Shown: positions 21,395 to 35,700 of the stretch, in pieces
How positions within the stretch are numbered: the stretch's first letter is position 1
Layout of the letters: each line of letters starts with the position of its first letter
Assembly: GCA_016801885.1 (NCBI GenBank)
Contig: JAFBJY010000352.1
Location: 80,613-144,612, forward strand
Direction of reading: 5' to 3'
DNA: 64,000 bases
DNA from: Toxotes chatareus
Taxonomy: Eukaryota > Chordata > Actinopteri > Toxotidae
The notes under the pieces: generated by a model
What the model saw: the letters and a program-made list of their open reading frames with translations, nothing else
What the model was told of the DNA's origin: nothing
Databases searched by the model: none
Translations under genes and position numbers: made by a program

Positions 21395-21560
21395 AATTAG
21401 ACTTTTTCCAGCATGGAAAAACTATTTTACATTAGAAGAAGCATTTTGCAGAGTTTTCTCGTGTGTTTCTGTCATCTGCAGTACCTGGCACTTTCAGGGC
21501 AAACGTTGTGAAAAATACTCTCATATGGTTTGGAAGCGCTAAAACTGTACTGTTAGAGCT
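21395..21560 (+). repeat. Array-1-like monomer within the right arm
   Basis: This unit carries tctcgtgtgtttctgtcatctg, agtacctggcactttcagg, gcaaacgttgtgaaaaa and gcgctaaaactgtactgttagagc. It matches the variant monomers at 6.5-11 kb of array 1 much better than it matches array 2, which begins just after it. Confidence 0.75.
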
Positions 21561-22237
21561 GAAATGAACGGTGTGTCTAAAATATGTTGCTGGCGTCAAA
21601 ATAAGACTTTTTCTAACATGGAAACAGTGTTGTCAACTAGAAGAAGTATTTTGCAGAGTTTTCAAGTATGTTTCTGTGATTTGCACTGTGTGGCATTTTC
21701 AGGGCACACGCTGTGTCCCAGACACACAGAGAATGGCTGGAAACGCTGAAAACGGCAAGTTTCAGTCAGTTAGTGCTGCTGAAATGAACGGTGTGTTCTA
21801 AAATATGTTGCTGGCGTCAAAATAAGACTGTTTCCAGCATGGAAACACTATTTTACATTAGAAGAAGCATTTTGCAGAGTTTTCAAGTATGTTTCTGTGA
21901 TTTGTACTGTGTGGCATTTTCAGGGCACACGCTGTGAAAAACAGTCTCATATGGCCAGGAACGGTGAAATTTTACCGTTTGAGCTGAAATGACAGCTTTG
22001 TATCAAATGTGCTGCTGGCGTCAAAATAAGACTGTTTCCAGCATGGAAACACTATTTTACATTAGAAGAAGCATTTTGCAGAGTTTTCAAGTATGTTTCT
22101 GTGATTTGTACTGTGTGGCATTTTCAGGGCACACGCTGTGAAAAACAGTCTCATATGGCCAGGAACGGTGAAATTTTACCGTTTGAGCTGAAATGACAGC
22201 TTTGTATCAAATGTGCTGCTGGCGTCAAAATAAGACT

Positions 22238-22254
22238 GTTTCCAGCATGGAAAC
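22238..22254. repeat. Conserved dyad in the satellite monomer (example)
   Basis: GTTTCCA and TGGAAAC flank GCA, a perfect 7-bp stem with a 3-base loop. It recurs in virtually every array 2 monomer. Array 1 keeps a shorter stem, because tttatcc, cattttcc or ctttttcc replaces the first arm. Confidence 0.85.
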
Positions 22255-24101
22255 ACTATTTTACATTAGAAGAAGCATTTCGCAGGAGTTTTCAGTTTTC
22301 AAGTATGTTTCTGTGATTTGTACTGTGTGGCATTTTCAGGGCACACGCTGTGTCCCAACACACAGAGAATGGCTGGAAACGCTTAAAACGGCAAGTTTCA
22401 GTCAGTTAGTGCTGAAATGAACGGTGTATCAAAATATGTTGCTGGCGTCAAAATAAGACTGTTTCCAGCATGGAAACACTATTTTACATTAGAAGAAGCA
22501 TTTTGCAGAGTTTTCCCGTATGTTTCTGTGATTTGTGCAGTACCTGGCACTTTCAGGGCACACGCTGTGAAAAACAGTCTCATATGGCCAGGAACGGTGA
22601 AATTTTACCGTTTGAGCTGAAATGACAGCTTTGTATCAAATGTGCTGCTGGCGTCAAAATAAGACTGTTTCCAGCATGGAAACACTATTTTACATTAGAA
22701 GAAGCATTTCGCAGAGTTTTCAAGTATGTTTCTGTGATTTGTACTGTGTGGCATTTTCAGGGCACACGCTGTGTCCCAGACACACAGAGAATGGCTGGAA
22801 ACGCTTAAAACGGCAAGTTTCAGTCAGTTAGTGCTGAAATGAACGGTGTTTCTAAAATATGTTGCTGGCGTCAAAATAAGACTGTTTCCAGCATGGAAAC
22901 ACTATTTTACATTAGAAGAAGCATTTCGCAGAGTTTTCAAGTATGTTTCTGTGATTTGTACTGTGTGGCATTTTCAGGGCACACGCTGTGAAAACAGTCT
23001 CATATGGCCAGGAAACGGAACGGTGAAATTTTACCGTTTGAGCTGAAATGACAGCTTTGTATCAAATGTGCTGCTGGCGTCAAAATAAGACTGTTTCCAG
23101 CATGGAAACACTATTTTACATTAGAAGAAGCATTTCGCAGAGTTTTCAAGTATGTTTCTGTGATTTGTACTGTGTGGCATTTTCAGGGCACACGCTGTGA
23201 AAAAACAGTCTCATATGGCCAGGAACGGTGAAATTTTACCGTTTGAGCTGAAATGACAGCTTTGTATCAAATGTGCTGCTGGCGTCAAAATAAGACTGTT
23301 TCCAGCATGGAAACACTATTTTACATTAGAAGAAGCATTTCGCAGAGTTTTTTTCAAGTATGTTTCTGTGATTTGTACTGTGTGGCATTTTCAGGGCACA
23401 CGCTGTGTCCCAGACACACAGAGAATGGCTGGAAACGCTTAAAACGGCAAGTTTCAGTCAGTTAGTGCTGAAATGAACGGTGTGTCTAAAATATGTTGCT
23501 GGCGTCAAAATAAGACTGTTTCCAGCATGGAAACACTATTTTACATTAGAAGAAGCATTTCAGCAGAGTTTTCAAGTATGTTTCTGTGATTTGTACTGTG
23601 TGGCATTTTCAGGGCACACGCTGTTGTGAAAAACAGTCTCATATGGCCAGGAACGGTGAAATTTTACCGTTTGAGCTGAAATGACAGCTTTGTATCAAAT
23701 GTGCTGCTGGCGTCAAAATAAGACTGTTTCCAGCATGGAAACACTATTTTACATTAGAAGAAGCATTTCGCAGAGTTTTCAAGTATGTTTCTGTGATTTG
23801 TACTGTGTGGCATTTTCAGGGCACACGCTGTGTCCCAGACACACAGAGAATGGCTGGAAACGCTTAAAACGGCAAGTTTCAGTCAGTTAGTGCTGAAATG
23901 AACGGTGTTTCTAAAATATGTTGCTGGCGTCAAAATAAGACTGTTTCCAGCATGGAAACACTATTTTACATTAGAAGAAGCATTTCGCAGAGTTTTCAAG
24001 TATGTTTCTGTGATTTGTACTGTGTGGCATTTTCAGGGCACACGCTGTGAAAAACAGTCTCATATGGCCAGGAACGGTGAAATTTTACCGTTTGAGCTGA
24101 A

Positions 24102-24526
24102 ATGACAGCTTTGTATCAAATGTGCTGCTGGCGTCAAAATAAGACTGTTTCCAGCATGGAAACACTATTTTACATTAGAAGAAGCATTTCGCAGAGTTTT
24201 CAAGTATGTTTCTGTGATTTGTACTGTGTGGCATTTTCAGGGCACACGCTGTGTCCCAGAACACACAGAGAATGGCTGGAAACGCTTAAAAAAGGCAAGT
24301 TTCAGTCAGTTAGTGCTGAAATGAACGGTGTGTCTAAAATATGTTGCTGGCGTCAAAATAAGACTGTGTTTCCAGCATGGAAACACTATTTTACATTAGA
24401 AGAAGCATTTTGCAGAGTTTTCAAGTATGTTTCTGTGATTTGTACTGTGTGGCATTTTCAGGGCACACGCTGTGAAAAACAGTCTCATATGGCCAGGAAC
24501 GGTGAAATTTTACCGTTTGAGCTGAA
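24102..24526 (+). repeat. Representative A/B dimer of array 2
   Basis: An A half (gtatcaaatgtgctgctggcg, hinge gtcccagaacacacag) is followed by a B half (gtgtctaaaatatgttgctgg, hinge gtgaaaaacagtctcat). The next dimer starts at 24527, so the period here is 425 bp. It serves as a reference unit for counting higher-order copies. Confidence 0.8.
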
Positions 24527-26630
24527 ATGACAGCTTTGTATCAAATGTGCTGCTGGCGTCAAAATAAGACTGTTTCCAGCATGGAAACACTATTTTACAT
24601 TAGAAGAAGCATTTCGCAGAGTTTTCAAGTATGTTTCTGTGATTTGTACTGTGTGGCATTTTCAGGGCACACGCTGTGTCCCAGACACACAGAGAATGGC
24701 TGGAAACGCTTAAAACGGCAAGTTTCAGTCAGTTAGTGCTGAAATGAACGGTGTTTCTAAAATATGTTGCTGGCGTCAAAATAAGACTGTTTCCAGCATG
24801 GAAACACTATTTTACATTAGAAGAAGCATTTCAGCAGAGTTTTCAAGTATGTTTCTGTGATTTGTACTGTGTGGCATTTTCAGGGCACACGCTGTGAAAA
24901 ACAGTCTCATATGGCCAGGAACGGTGAAATTTTACCGTTTGAGCTGAAATGACAGCTTTGTATCAAATGTGCTGCTGGCGTCAAAATAAGACTGTTTCCA
25001 GCATGGAAACACTATTTTACATTAGAAGAAGCATTTCGCAGAGTTTTCAAGTATGTTTCTGTGATTTGTACTGTGTGGCATTTTCAGGGCACACGCTGTG
25101 TCCCAACACACAGAATGGCTGGATGGCCAGGAACGGCTGAAAACGGCAAGTTTCAGTCAGTTAGTGCTGAAATGAACGGTGTTTCTAAAATATGTTGCTG
25201 GCGTCAAAATAAGACTGTTTCCAGCATGGAAACACTATTTTACATTAGAAGAAGCATTTTGCAGAGTTTTCAAGTATGTTTCTGTGATTTGTACTGTGTG
25301 GCATTTTCAGGGCACACGCTGTGAAAAACAGTCTCATATGGCCAGGAACGGTGAAATTTTACCGTTTGAGCTGAAATGACAGCTTTGTATCAAATGTGCT
25401 GCTGGCGTCAAAATAAGACTGTTTCCAGCATGGAAACACTATTTTACATTAGAAGAAGCATTTCGCAGAGTTTTCAAGTATGTTTCTGTGATTTGTACTG
25501 TGTGGCATTTTCAGGGCACACGCTGTGTCCCAGACACACAGAGAATGGCTGGAAACGCTTAAAACGGCAAAGTTTCAGTCAGTTAGTGCTGAAATGAACG
25601 GTGTTTCTAAAATATGTTGCTGGCGTCAAAATAAGACTGTTTCCAGCATGGAAACACTATTTTACATTAGAAGAAGCATTTCGCAGAGTTTTCAAGTATG
25701 TTTCTGTGATTTGTACTGTGTGGGCATTTTCAGGGCACACGCTGTGAAAAACAGTCTCATATGGCCAGGAACGGTGAAATTTTACCGTTTGAGCTGAAAT
25801 GACAGCTTTGTATCAAATGTGCTGCTGGCGTCAAAATAAGACTGTTTCCAGCATGGAAACACTATTTTACATTAGAAGAAGCATTTCGCAGAGTTTTCAA
25901 GTATGTTTCTGTGATTTGTACTGTGTGGCATTTTCAGGGCACACGCTGTGTCTCAGACACACATAATGGCTGGAAACGCTGAAAACGGCAAGTTTCACCA
26001 GTTAGAGCTGAAATGACAGCTTTGTATCAAATATGTTGCTGGCGTCAAAATAAGACTGTTTCCAGCATGGAAACACTATTTTACATTAGAAGAAGCATTT
26101 CGCAGAGTTTTTCAAGTATGTTTCTGTGATTTGTACTGTGTGGCATTTTCAGGGCACACGCTGTGAAAAACAGTCTCATATGGCCAGGAACGGTGAAATT
26201 TTACCGTTTGAGCTGAAATGACAGCTTTGTATCAAATGTGCTGCTGGCGTCAAAATAAGACTGTTTCCAGCATGGAAACACTATTTTACATTAGAAGAAG
26301 CATTTCGCAGAGTTTTCAAGTATGTTTCTGTGATTTGTACTGTGTGGCATTTTCAGGGCACACGCTGTGTCCCAACACACAGAGAATGGCTGGCCAAAAC
26401 GCTGAAAACGGCAAGTTTCAGTCAGTTAGTGCTGAAATGACAGGTTTTTCTAAAATATGTTGCTGGCGTCAAAATAAGACTGTTTCCAGCATGGAAACAC
26501 TATTTTACATTAGAAGAAGCATTTCGCAGAGTTTTCAAGTATGTTTCTGTGATTTGTACTGTGTGGCATTTTCAGGGCACACGCTGTGAAAAACAGTCTC
26601 ATATGGCCAGAAGCGGTGAAATTTTACCGT

Positions 26631-26707
26631 TTGAGCTGAAATGACAGCTTTGTATCAAATGTGCTGCTGGCGTCAAAATAAGACTGTTTCCAGCATGGAA
26701 ACACTGT
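26631..26707 (+). repeat. 77-bp truncated monomer
   Basis: The segment ttgagctgaaatgacagc through ccagcatggaaacactg is immediately repeated from 26708. The unit has lost about 130 bp and rejoins at gaaacact|gtttgagctg, so the flanking period falls from about 206 to 77 bp. A deletion or unequal exchange between tttgagc and nearby sequence explains it. Confidence 0.88.
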
Positions 26708-29700
26708 TTGAGCTGAAATGACAGCTTTGTATCAAATGTGCTGCTGGCGTCAAAATAAGACTGTTTCCAGCATGGAAACACTATTTTACATTAGAAGAAG
26801 CATTTCGCAGAGTTTTCAAGTATGTTTCTGTGATTTGTACTGTGTGGCATTTTCAGGGCACACGCTGTGTCTGAACACACAGAGAATGGCTGGAAACGCT
26901 GAAAACGGCAAGTTTCAGTCAGTTAGTGCTGAAATGAACGGTGTGTCTAAAATATGTTGCTGGCGTCAAAATAAGACTGTTTCCAGCATGGAAACACTAT
27001 TTTACATTAGAAGAAGCATTTCGCAGAGTTTTCAAGTATGTTTCTGTGATTTGTACTGTGTGGCATTTTCAGGGCACACGCTGTGAAAAACAGTCTCATA
27101 TGGCCAGGAACGGTGAAATTTTACCGTTTGAGCTGAAATGACAGCTTTGTATCAAATGTGCTGCTGGCGTCAAAATAAGACTGTTTCCAGCATGGAAACA
27201 CTATTTTACATTAGAAGAAGCATTTCGCAGAGTTTTCAAGTATGTTTCTGTGATTTGTACTGTGTGGCATTTTCAGGGCACACGCTGTGTCCCAACACAC
27301 ACAGAGATGGCTGGAAACGCTTAAAACGAAGTTTCAGTCAGTTAGTGCTGAAATGAACGGTGTGTCTCAAATATGTTGCTGGCGTCAAAATAAGACTGTT
27401 TCCAGCATGGAAACACTATTTTACATTAGAAGAAGCATTTCGCAGAGTTTTCAAGTATGTTTCTGTGATTTGTACTGTGTGGCATTTTCAGGGCACACGC
27501 TGTGAAAACAGTCTCATATGGCCAGGAACGGTGAAATTTTACCGTTTGAGCTGAAATGACAGCTTTGTATCAAATGTGCTGCTGGCGTCAAAATAAGACT
27601 GTTTCCAGCATGGAAACACTATTTTACATTAGAAGAAGCATTTCGCAGAGTTTTTCAAGTATGTTTCTGTGATTTGTACTGTGTGGCATTTTCAGGGCAC
27701 ACGCTGTGAAAAACAGTCTCATATGGCTGGGAACGGTGAAATTTTACCGTTTGAGCTGAAATGACAGCTTTGTATCAAATGTGCTGCTGGCGTCAAAATA
27801 AGACTGTTTCCAGCATGGAAACACTATTTTACATTAGAAGAAGCATTTTGCAGAGTTTTCAAGTATGTTTCTGTGATTTGTACTGTGTGGCATTTTCAGG
27901 GCACACGCTGTGAAAAACAGTCTCATATGGCCAGGAACGGTGAAATTTTACCGTTTGAGCTGAAATGACAGCTTTGTATCAAATGTGCTGCTGGCGTCAA
28001 AATAAGACTGTTTCCAGCATGGAAACACTATTTTACATTAGAAGAAGCATTTCGCAGAGTTTTCAAGTATGTTTCTGTGATTTGTACTGTGTGGCATTTT
28101 CAGGGCACACGCTGTGTCCCAGACACACAGAGAATGGCTGGAAACGCTTAAAACAGCAAGTTTCAGTCAGTTAGTGCTGAAATGAAACGGTGTTTCTAAA
28201 ATATGTTGCTGGCGTCAAAATAAGACTGTTTCCAGCATGGAAACACTATTTTACATTAGAAGAAGCATTTCGCAGAGTTTTCAAGTATGTTTCTGTGATT
28301 TGTACTGTGTGGCATTTTCAGGGCACACGCTGTGAAAAACAGTCTCATATGGCCAGGAACGGTGAAATTTTACCGTTTGAGCTGAAATGACAGCTTTGTA
28401 TCAAATGTGCTGCTGGCGTCAAAATAAGACTGTTTCCAGCATGGAAACACTATTTTACATTAGAAGAAGCATTTCGCAGAGTTTTCAAGTATGTTTCTGT
28501 GATTTGTACTGTGTGGCATTTTCAGGGCACACGCTGTGTCCCAGACACACAGAGATGGCTGGAACGCTGAAATTTTTCAGTCAGTTAGTGCTGAAATGAA
28601 CGGTGTTTCTAAAATATGTTGCTGGCGTCAAAATAAGACTGTTTCCAGCATGGAAACACTATTTTACATTAGAAGAAGCATTTCGCAGAGTTTTCAAGTA
28701 TGTTTCTGTGATTTGTACTGTGTGGCATTTTCAGGGCACACGCTGTGAAAAACAGTCTCATATGGCCAGGAACGGTGAAATTTTACCGTTTGAGCTGAAA
28801 TGACAGCTTTGTATCAAATGTGCTGCTGGCGTCAAAATAAGACTGTTTCCAGCATGGAAACACTATTTTACATTAGAAGAAGCATTTCGCAGAGTTTTCA
28901 AGTATGTTTCTGTGATTTGTACTGTGTGGCATTTTCAGGGCACACGCTGTGTCCCAACACACAGAGAATGGCTGGAAACGCTGGCAAGTTTCAGTCAGTT
29001 AGTGCTGAAATGAACGGTGTTTCTAAAATATGTTGCTGGCGTCAAAATAAGACTGTTTCCAGCATGGAAACACTATTTTACATTAGAAGAAGCATTTCGC
29101 AGAGTTTTTTCCGTATGTTTCTGTGATTTGTACTGTGTGGCATTTTCAGGGCACACGCTGTGAAAAACAGTCTCATATGGCCAGGAACGGTGAAATTTTA
29201 CCGTTTGAGCTGAAATGACAGCTTTGTATCAAATGTGCTGCTGGCGTCAAAATAAGACTGTTTCCAGCATGGAAACACTATTTTACATTAGAAGAAGCAT
29301 TTCGCAGAGTTTTCAAGTATGTTTCTGTGATTTGTACTGTGTGGCATTTTCAGGGCACACGCTGTGAAAAACACAGTCTCATATGGCCAGGAACGGTGAA
29401 ATTTTACCGTTTGAGCTGAAATGACAGCTTTGTATCAAATGTGCTGCTGGCGTCAAAATAAGACTGTTTCCAGCATGGAAACACTATTTTACATTAGAAG
29501 AAGCATTTCGCAGAGTTTTCAAGTATGTTTCTGTGATTTGTACTGTGTGGCATTTTCAGGGCACACGCTGTGTGAAAAACAGTCTCATATGGCCAGGAAC
29601 GGTGAAATTTTACCGTTTGAGCTGAAATGACAGCTTTGTATCAAATGTGCTGCTGGCGTCAAAATAAGACTGTTTCCAGCATGGAAACACTATTTTACAT

Positions 29701-32700
29701 TAGAAGAAGCATTTCGCAGAGTTTTCAAGTATGTTTCTGTGATTTGTACTGTGTGGCATTTTCAGGGCACACGCTGTGTCCCAGACACACAGAGAATGGC
29801 TGGAAACGCTTAAAACGGCAAGTTTCAGTCAGTTAGTGCTGAAATGAACGGTGTGTCTAAAATATGTTGCTGGCGTCAAAATAAGACTGTTTCCAGCATG
29901 GAAACACTATTTTACATTAGAAGAAGCATTTCGCAGAGTTTTCAAGTATGTTTCTGTGATTTGTACTGTGTGGCATTTTCAGGGCACACGCTGTGAAAAC
30001 ACAGTCTCATATGGCCAGGAACGGTGAAATTTTACCGTTTGAGCTGAAATGACAGCTTTGTATCAAATGTGCTGCTGGCGTCAAAATAAGACTGTTTCCA
30101 GCATGGAAACACTATTTTACATTAGAAGAAGCATTTCGCAGAGTTTTCAAGTATGTTTCTGTGATTTGTACTGTGTGGCATTTTCAGGGCACACGCTGTG
30201 TCTGAGTCTCATATGGCCAGGAAACGGTGAAATTTTACCGTTTGAGCTGAAATGAACAGCTTTGTATCAAAATATGCTGCTGGCGTCAAAATAAGACTGT
30301 TTCCAGCATGGAAACACTATTTTACATTAGAAGAAGCATTTCGCAGAGTTTTCAAGTATGTTTCTGTGATTTGTACTGTGTGGCATTTTCAGGGCACACG
30401 CTGTGTCTGAACACACAGAGAATGGCTGGGAACGGTGAAATTTTCAGTCGTTTGAGCTGAAATGACAGCTTTGTCTCAAATATGCTGCTGGCGTCAAAAT
30501 AAGACTGTTTCCAGCATGGAAACACTATTTTACATTAGAAGAAGCATTTCGCAGAGTTTTCAAGTATGTTTCTGTGATTTGTACTGTGTGGCATTTTCAG
30601 GGCACACGCTGTGTCCCAAACACAGTCTCATATGGCCAGGAAAACGGTGAAATTTTACCGTTTGAGCTGAAATGACAGCTTTGTATCAAATGTGCTGCTG
30701 GCGTCAAAAATAAGACTGTTTCCAGCATGGAAACACTATTTTACATTAGAAGAAGCATTTCGCAGAGTTTTCAAGTATGTTTCTGTGATTTGTACTGTGT
30801 GGCATTTTCAGGGCACACGCTGTGTCTGAACACACAGAGAATGGCTGGAAACGCTTAAAACGGCAAGTTTCAGTCAGTTAGTGCTGAAATGAACAGGTGT
30901 GTCTAAAATATGTTGCTGGCGTCAAAATAAGACTGTTTCCAGCATGGAAACACTATTTTACATTAGAAGAAGCATTTCGCAGAGTTTTCAAGTATGTTTC
31001 TGTGATTTGTACTGTGTGGCATTTTCAGGGCACACGCTGTGTGAAAAACAGTCTCATATGGCCAGGAACGGTGAAATTTTACCGTTTGAGCTGAAATGAC
31101 AGCTTTGTATCAAATGTGCTGCTGGCGTCAAAATAAGACTGTTTCCAGCATGGAAACACTATTTTACATTAGAAGAAGCATTTCGCAGAGTTTTCAAGTA
31201 TGTTTCTGTGATTTGTACTGTGTGGCATTTTCAGGGCACACGCTGTGTCTGAACACACAGAGAATGGCTGGAAACGCTGGAAACGTGAAATTTCAGTCGT
31301 TAGTGCTGAAATGACAGTGTTTCTAAAAAATATGTTGCTGGCGTCAAAAATAAGACTGTTTCCAGCATGGAAACACTATTTTACATTAGAAGAAGCATTT
31401 CGCAGAGTTTTCAAGTATGTTTCTGTGATTTGTACTGTGTGGCATTTTCAGGGCACACGCTGTGAAAAACAGTCTCATATGGCCAGGAACGGTGAAATTT
31501 TACCGTTTGAGCTGAAATGACAGCTTTGTATCAAATGTGCTGCTGGCGTCAAAATAAGACTGTTTCCAGCATGGAAACACTATTTTACATTAGAAGAAGC
31601 ATTTCGCAGAGTTTTCAAGTATGTTTCTGTGATTTGTACTGTGTGGCATTTTCAGGGCACACGCTGTGTCTGAACAGTCTCATATGGCCAGGAACGGTGA
31701 AATTTTCACCGTTTGAGCTGAAATGACAGCTTTGTATCAAATGTGCTGCTGGCGTCAAAATAAGACTGTTTCCAGCATGGAAACACTATTTTACATTAGA
31801 AGAAGCATTTCGCAGAGTTTTCAAGTATGTTTCTGTGATTTGTACTGTGTGGCATTTTCAGGGCACACGCTGTGTCCCAACACAGTCTCATATGGCCAGG
31901 AACGGTGAAATTTTACCGTTTGAGCTGAAATGACAGCTTTTTATCAAATGTGCTGCTGGCGTCAAAATAAGACTGTTTCCAGCATGGAAACACTATTTTA
32001 CATTAGAAGAAGCATTTCGCAGAGTTTTTCAAGTATGTTTCTGTGATTTGTACTGTGTGGCATTTTCAGGGCACACGCTGTGTCTGAGACACACAGAGAA
32101 TGGCTGGAAACGCTTAAAACGGCAAGTTTCAGTCAGTTAGTGCTGAAATGAACGGTGTTTCTAAAATATGTTGCTGGCGTCAAAATAAGACTGTTTCCAG
32201 CATGGAAACACTATTTTACATTAGAAGAAGCATTTCGCAGAGTTTTCAAGTATGTTTCTGTGATTTGTACTGTGTGGCATTTTCAGGGCACACGCTGTGA
32301 ACACACAGTCTCATATGGCCAGCTTAAAACGGTGAAATTTTACCGTTTGAGCTGAAATGACAGCTTTGTATCAAATGTGCTGCTGGCGTCAAAATAAGAC
32401 TGTTTCCAGCATGGAAACACTATTTTACATTAGAAGAAGCATTTCGCAGAGTTTTCAAGTATGTTTCTGTGATTTGTACTGTGTGGCATTTTCAGGGCAC
32501 ACGCTGTGTCTGAACACACTCATAATGGCTGGAAACGGTGAAAACGGCAAGTTTCAGTCAGTTAGTGCTGAAATGAACAGCTTTGTCTCAAATGTGCTGC
32601 TGGCGTCAAAATAAGACTGTTTCCAGCATGGAAACACTATTTTACATAGAAGAAGCATTTCGCAGAGTTTTCAAGTATGTTTCTGTGATTTGTACTGTGT

Positions 32701-35700
32701 GGCATTTTCAGGGCACGCTGTGTGGCGTCAAAACAGTCTCATATGGCCAGGAACGGTGAAATTTTACCGTTTGAGCTGAAATGACAGCTTTGTATCAAAT
32801 GTGCTGCTGGCGTCAAAATAAGACTGTTTCCAGCATGGAAACACTATTTTACATTAGAAGAAGCATTTCGCAGAGTTTTCAAGTATGTTTCTGTGATTTG
32901 TACTGTGTGGCATTTTCAGGGCACACGCTGTGTCTGAGACACACAGAGAATGGCTGGAAACGCTTAAAACGGCAAGTTTCAGTCAGTTAGTGCTGAAATG
33001 AACGGTGTTTCTAAAATATGTTGCTGGCGTCAAAATAAGACTGTTTCCAGCATGGAAACACTATTTTACATTAGAAGAAGCATTTCGCAGAGTTTTCAAG
33101 TATGTTTCTGTGATTTGTACTGTGTGGCATTTTCAGGGCACACGCTGTGAAAAACAGTCTCATATGGCCAGGAACGGTGAAATTTTACCGTTTGAGCTGA
33201 AATGACAGCTTTGTATCAAATGTGCTGCTGGCGTCAAAATAAGACTGTTTCCAGCATGGAAACACTATTTTACATTAGAAGAAGCATTTCGCAGAGTTTT
33301 CAAGTATGTTTCTGTGATTTGTACTGTGTGGCATTTTCAGGGCACACGCTGTGTCTGAACACACAGAGAATGGCTGGAAACGCTTAAAACGGCAAGTTTC
33401 AGTCAGTTAGTGCTGAAATGAACGGTGTTTCTAAAATATGTTGCTGGCGTCAAAATAAGACTGTTTCCAGCATGGAAACACTATTTTACATTAGAAGAAG
33501 CATTTCGCAGAGTTTTCAAGTATGTTTCTGTGATTTGTACTGTGTGGCATTTTCAGGGCACACGCTGTGTCTGAAACAGTCTCATATGGCCAGGAACGGT
33601 GAAATTTTACCGTTTGAGCTGAAATGACAGCTTTGTATCAAATGTGCTGCTGGCGTCAAAATAAGACTGTTTCCAGCATGGAAACACTATTTTACATTAG
33701 AAGAAGCATTTCGCAGAGTTTTCAAGTATGTTTCTGTGATTTGTACTGTGTGGCATTTTCAGGGCACACGCTGTGGAACACACAGTCTCATATGGCCAGG
33801 AACGGTGTAATTTTACCGTTTGAGCTGAAATGACAGCTTTGTCTCAAATGTGCTGCTGGCGTCAAAATAAGACTGTTTCCAGCATGGAAACACTATTTTA
33901 CATTAGAAGAAGCATTTCGCAGAGTTTTCAAGTATGTTTCTGTGATTTGTACTGTGTGGCATTTTCAGGGCACACGCTGTGTCTGAACACACAGAGAATG
34001 GCTGGAAACGGTGAAATTTTAGTCAGTTTGAGCTGAAATGACAGGTTTTTCTCAAATATGCTGCTGGCGTCAAAATAAGACTGTTTCCAGCATGGAAACA
34101 CTATTTTACATTAGAAGAAGCATTTCGCAGAGTTTTCAAGTATGTTTCTGTGATTTGTACTGTGTGGCATTTTCAGGGCACACGCTGTGGCTGAACAGTC
34201 TCATATGGCCAGGAACGGTGAAATTTTACCGTTTGAGCTGAAATGACAGCTTTGTATCAAATATGCTGCTGGCGTCAAAATAAGACTGTTTCCAGCATGG
34301 AAACACTATTTTACATTAGAAGAAGCATTTCGCAGAGTTTTCAAGTATGTTTCTGTGATTTGTACTGTGTGGCATTTTCAGGGCACACGCTGTGTCTGAA
34401 CTCAGATGGCTGGATATGAACAGGAACGGTGAAATTTTTACCGTTTGAGCTGAAATGACAGCTTTGTATCAAATGTGCTGCTGGCGTCAAAATAAGACTG
34501 TTTCCAGCATGGAAACACTATTTTACATTAGAAGAAGCATTTCGCAGAGTTTTCAAGTATGTTTCTGTGATTTGTACTGTGTGGCATTTTCAGGGCACAC
34601 GCTGTGTCTGAACACACAGAGAATGGCTGGAAACGCTGAAAACGGCAAGTTTCAGTCAGTTAGTGCTGAAATGAACGGTGTTTCTAAAATATGTTGCTGG
34701 CGTCAAAATAAGACTGTTTCCAGCATGGAAACACTATTTTACATTAGAAGAAGCATTTCGCAGAGTTTTCAAGTATGTTTCTGTGATTTGTACTGTGTGG
34801 CATTTTCAGGGCACACGCTGTGAAAAACAGTCTCATATGGCCAGGAACGGTGAAATTTTACCGTTTGAGCTGAAATGACAGCTTTGTATCAAATGTGCTG
34901 CTGGCGTCAAAATAAGACTGTTTCCAGCATGGAAACACTATTTTACATTAGAAGAAGCATTTCGCAGAGTTTTCAAGTATGTTTCTGTGATTTGTACTGT
35001 GTGGCATTTTCAGGGCACACGCTGTGTCTGAACACACAGAGAATGGCTGGAAACGCTGAAAACGGCAAGTTTCAGTCAGTTAGTGCTGAAATGAACGGTG
35101 TTTCTAAAATATGTTGCTGGCGTCAAAATAAGACTGTTTCCAGCATGGAAACACTATTTTACATTAGAAGAAGCATTTCGCAGAGTTTTCAAGTATGTTT
35201 CTGTGATTTGTACTGTGTGGCATTTTCAGGGCACACGCTGTGTGCTGGCGTCAACACACAGTCTCATATGGCCAGGAACGGTGAAATTTTACCGTTTGAG
35301 CTGAAATGACAGCTTTGTATCAAATGTGCTGCTGGCGTCAAAATAAGACTGTTTCCAGCATGGAAACACTATTTTACATTAGAAGAAGCATTTCGCAGAG
35401 TTTTCAAGTATGTTTCTGTGATTTGTACTGTGTGGCATTTTCAGGGCACACGCTGTGTGAACACACAGAGATATGGCCAGGACGCTGAAAACGGCAAGTT
35501 TCAGTCAGTTAGTGCTGAAATGACAGCTTTGTATCAAATGTGCTGCTGGCGTCAAAATAAGACTGTTTCCAGCATGGAAACACTATTTTACATTAGAAGA
35601 AGCATTTCGCAGAGTTTTCAAGTATGTTTCTGTGATTTGTACTGTGTGGCATTTTCAGGGCACACGCTGTGTCCCCAGACACACAGAGAATGGCTGGAAA

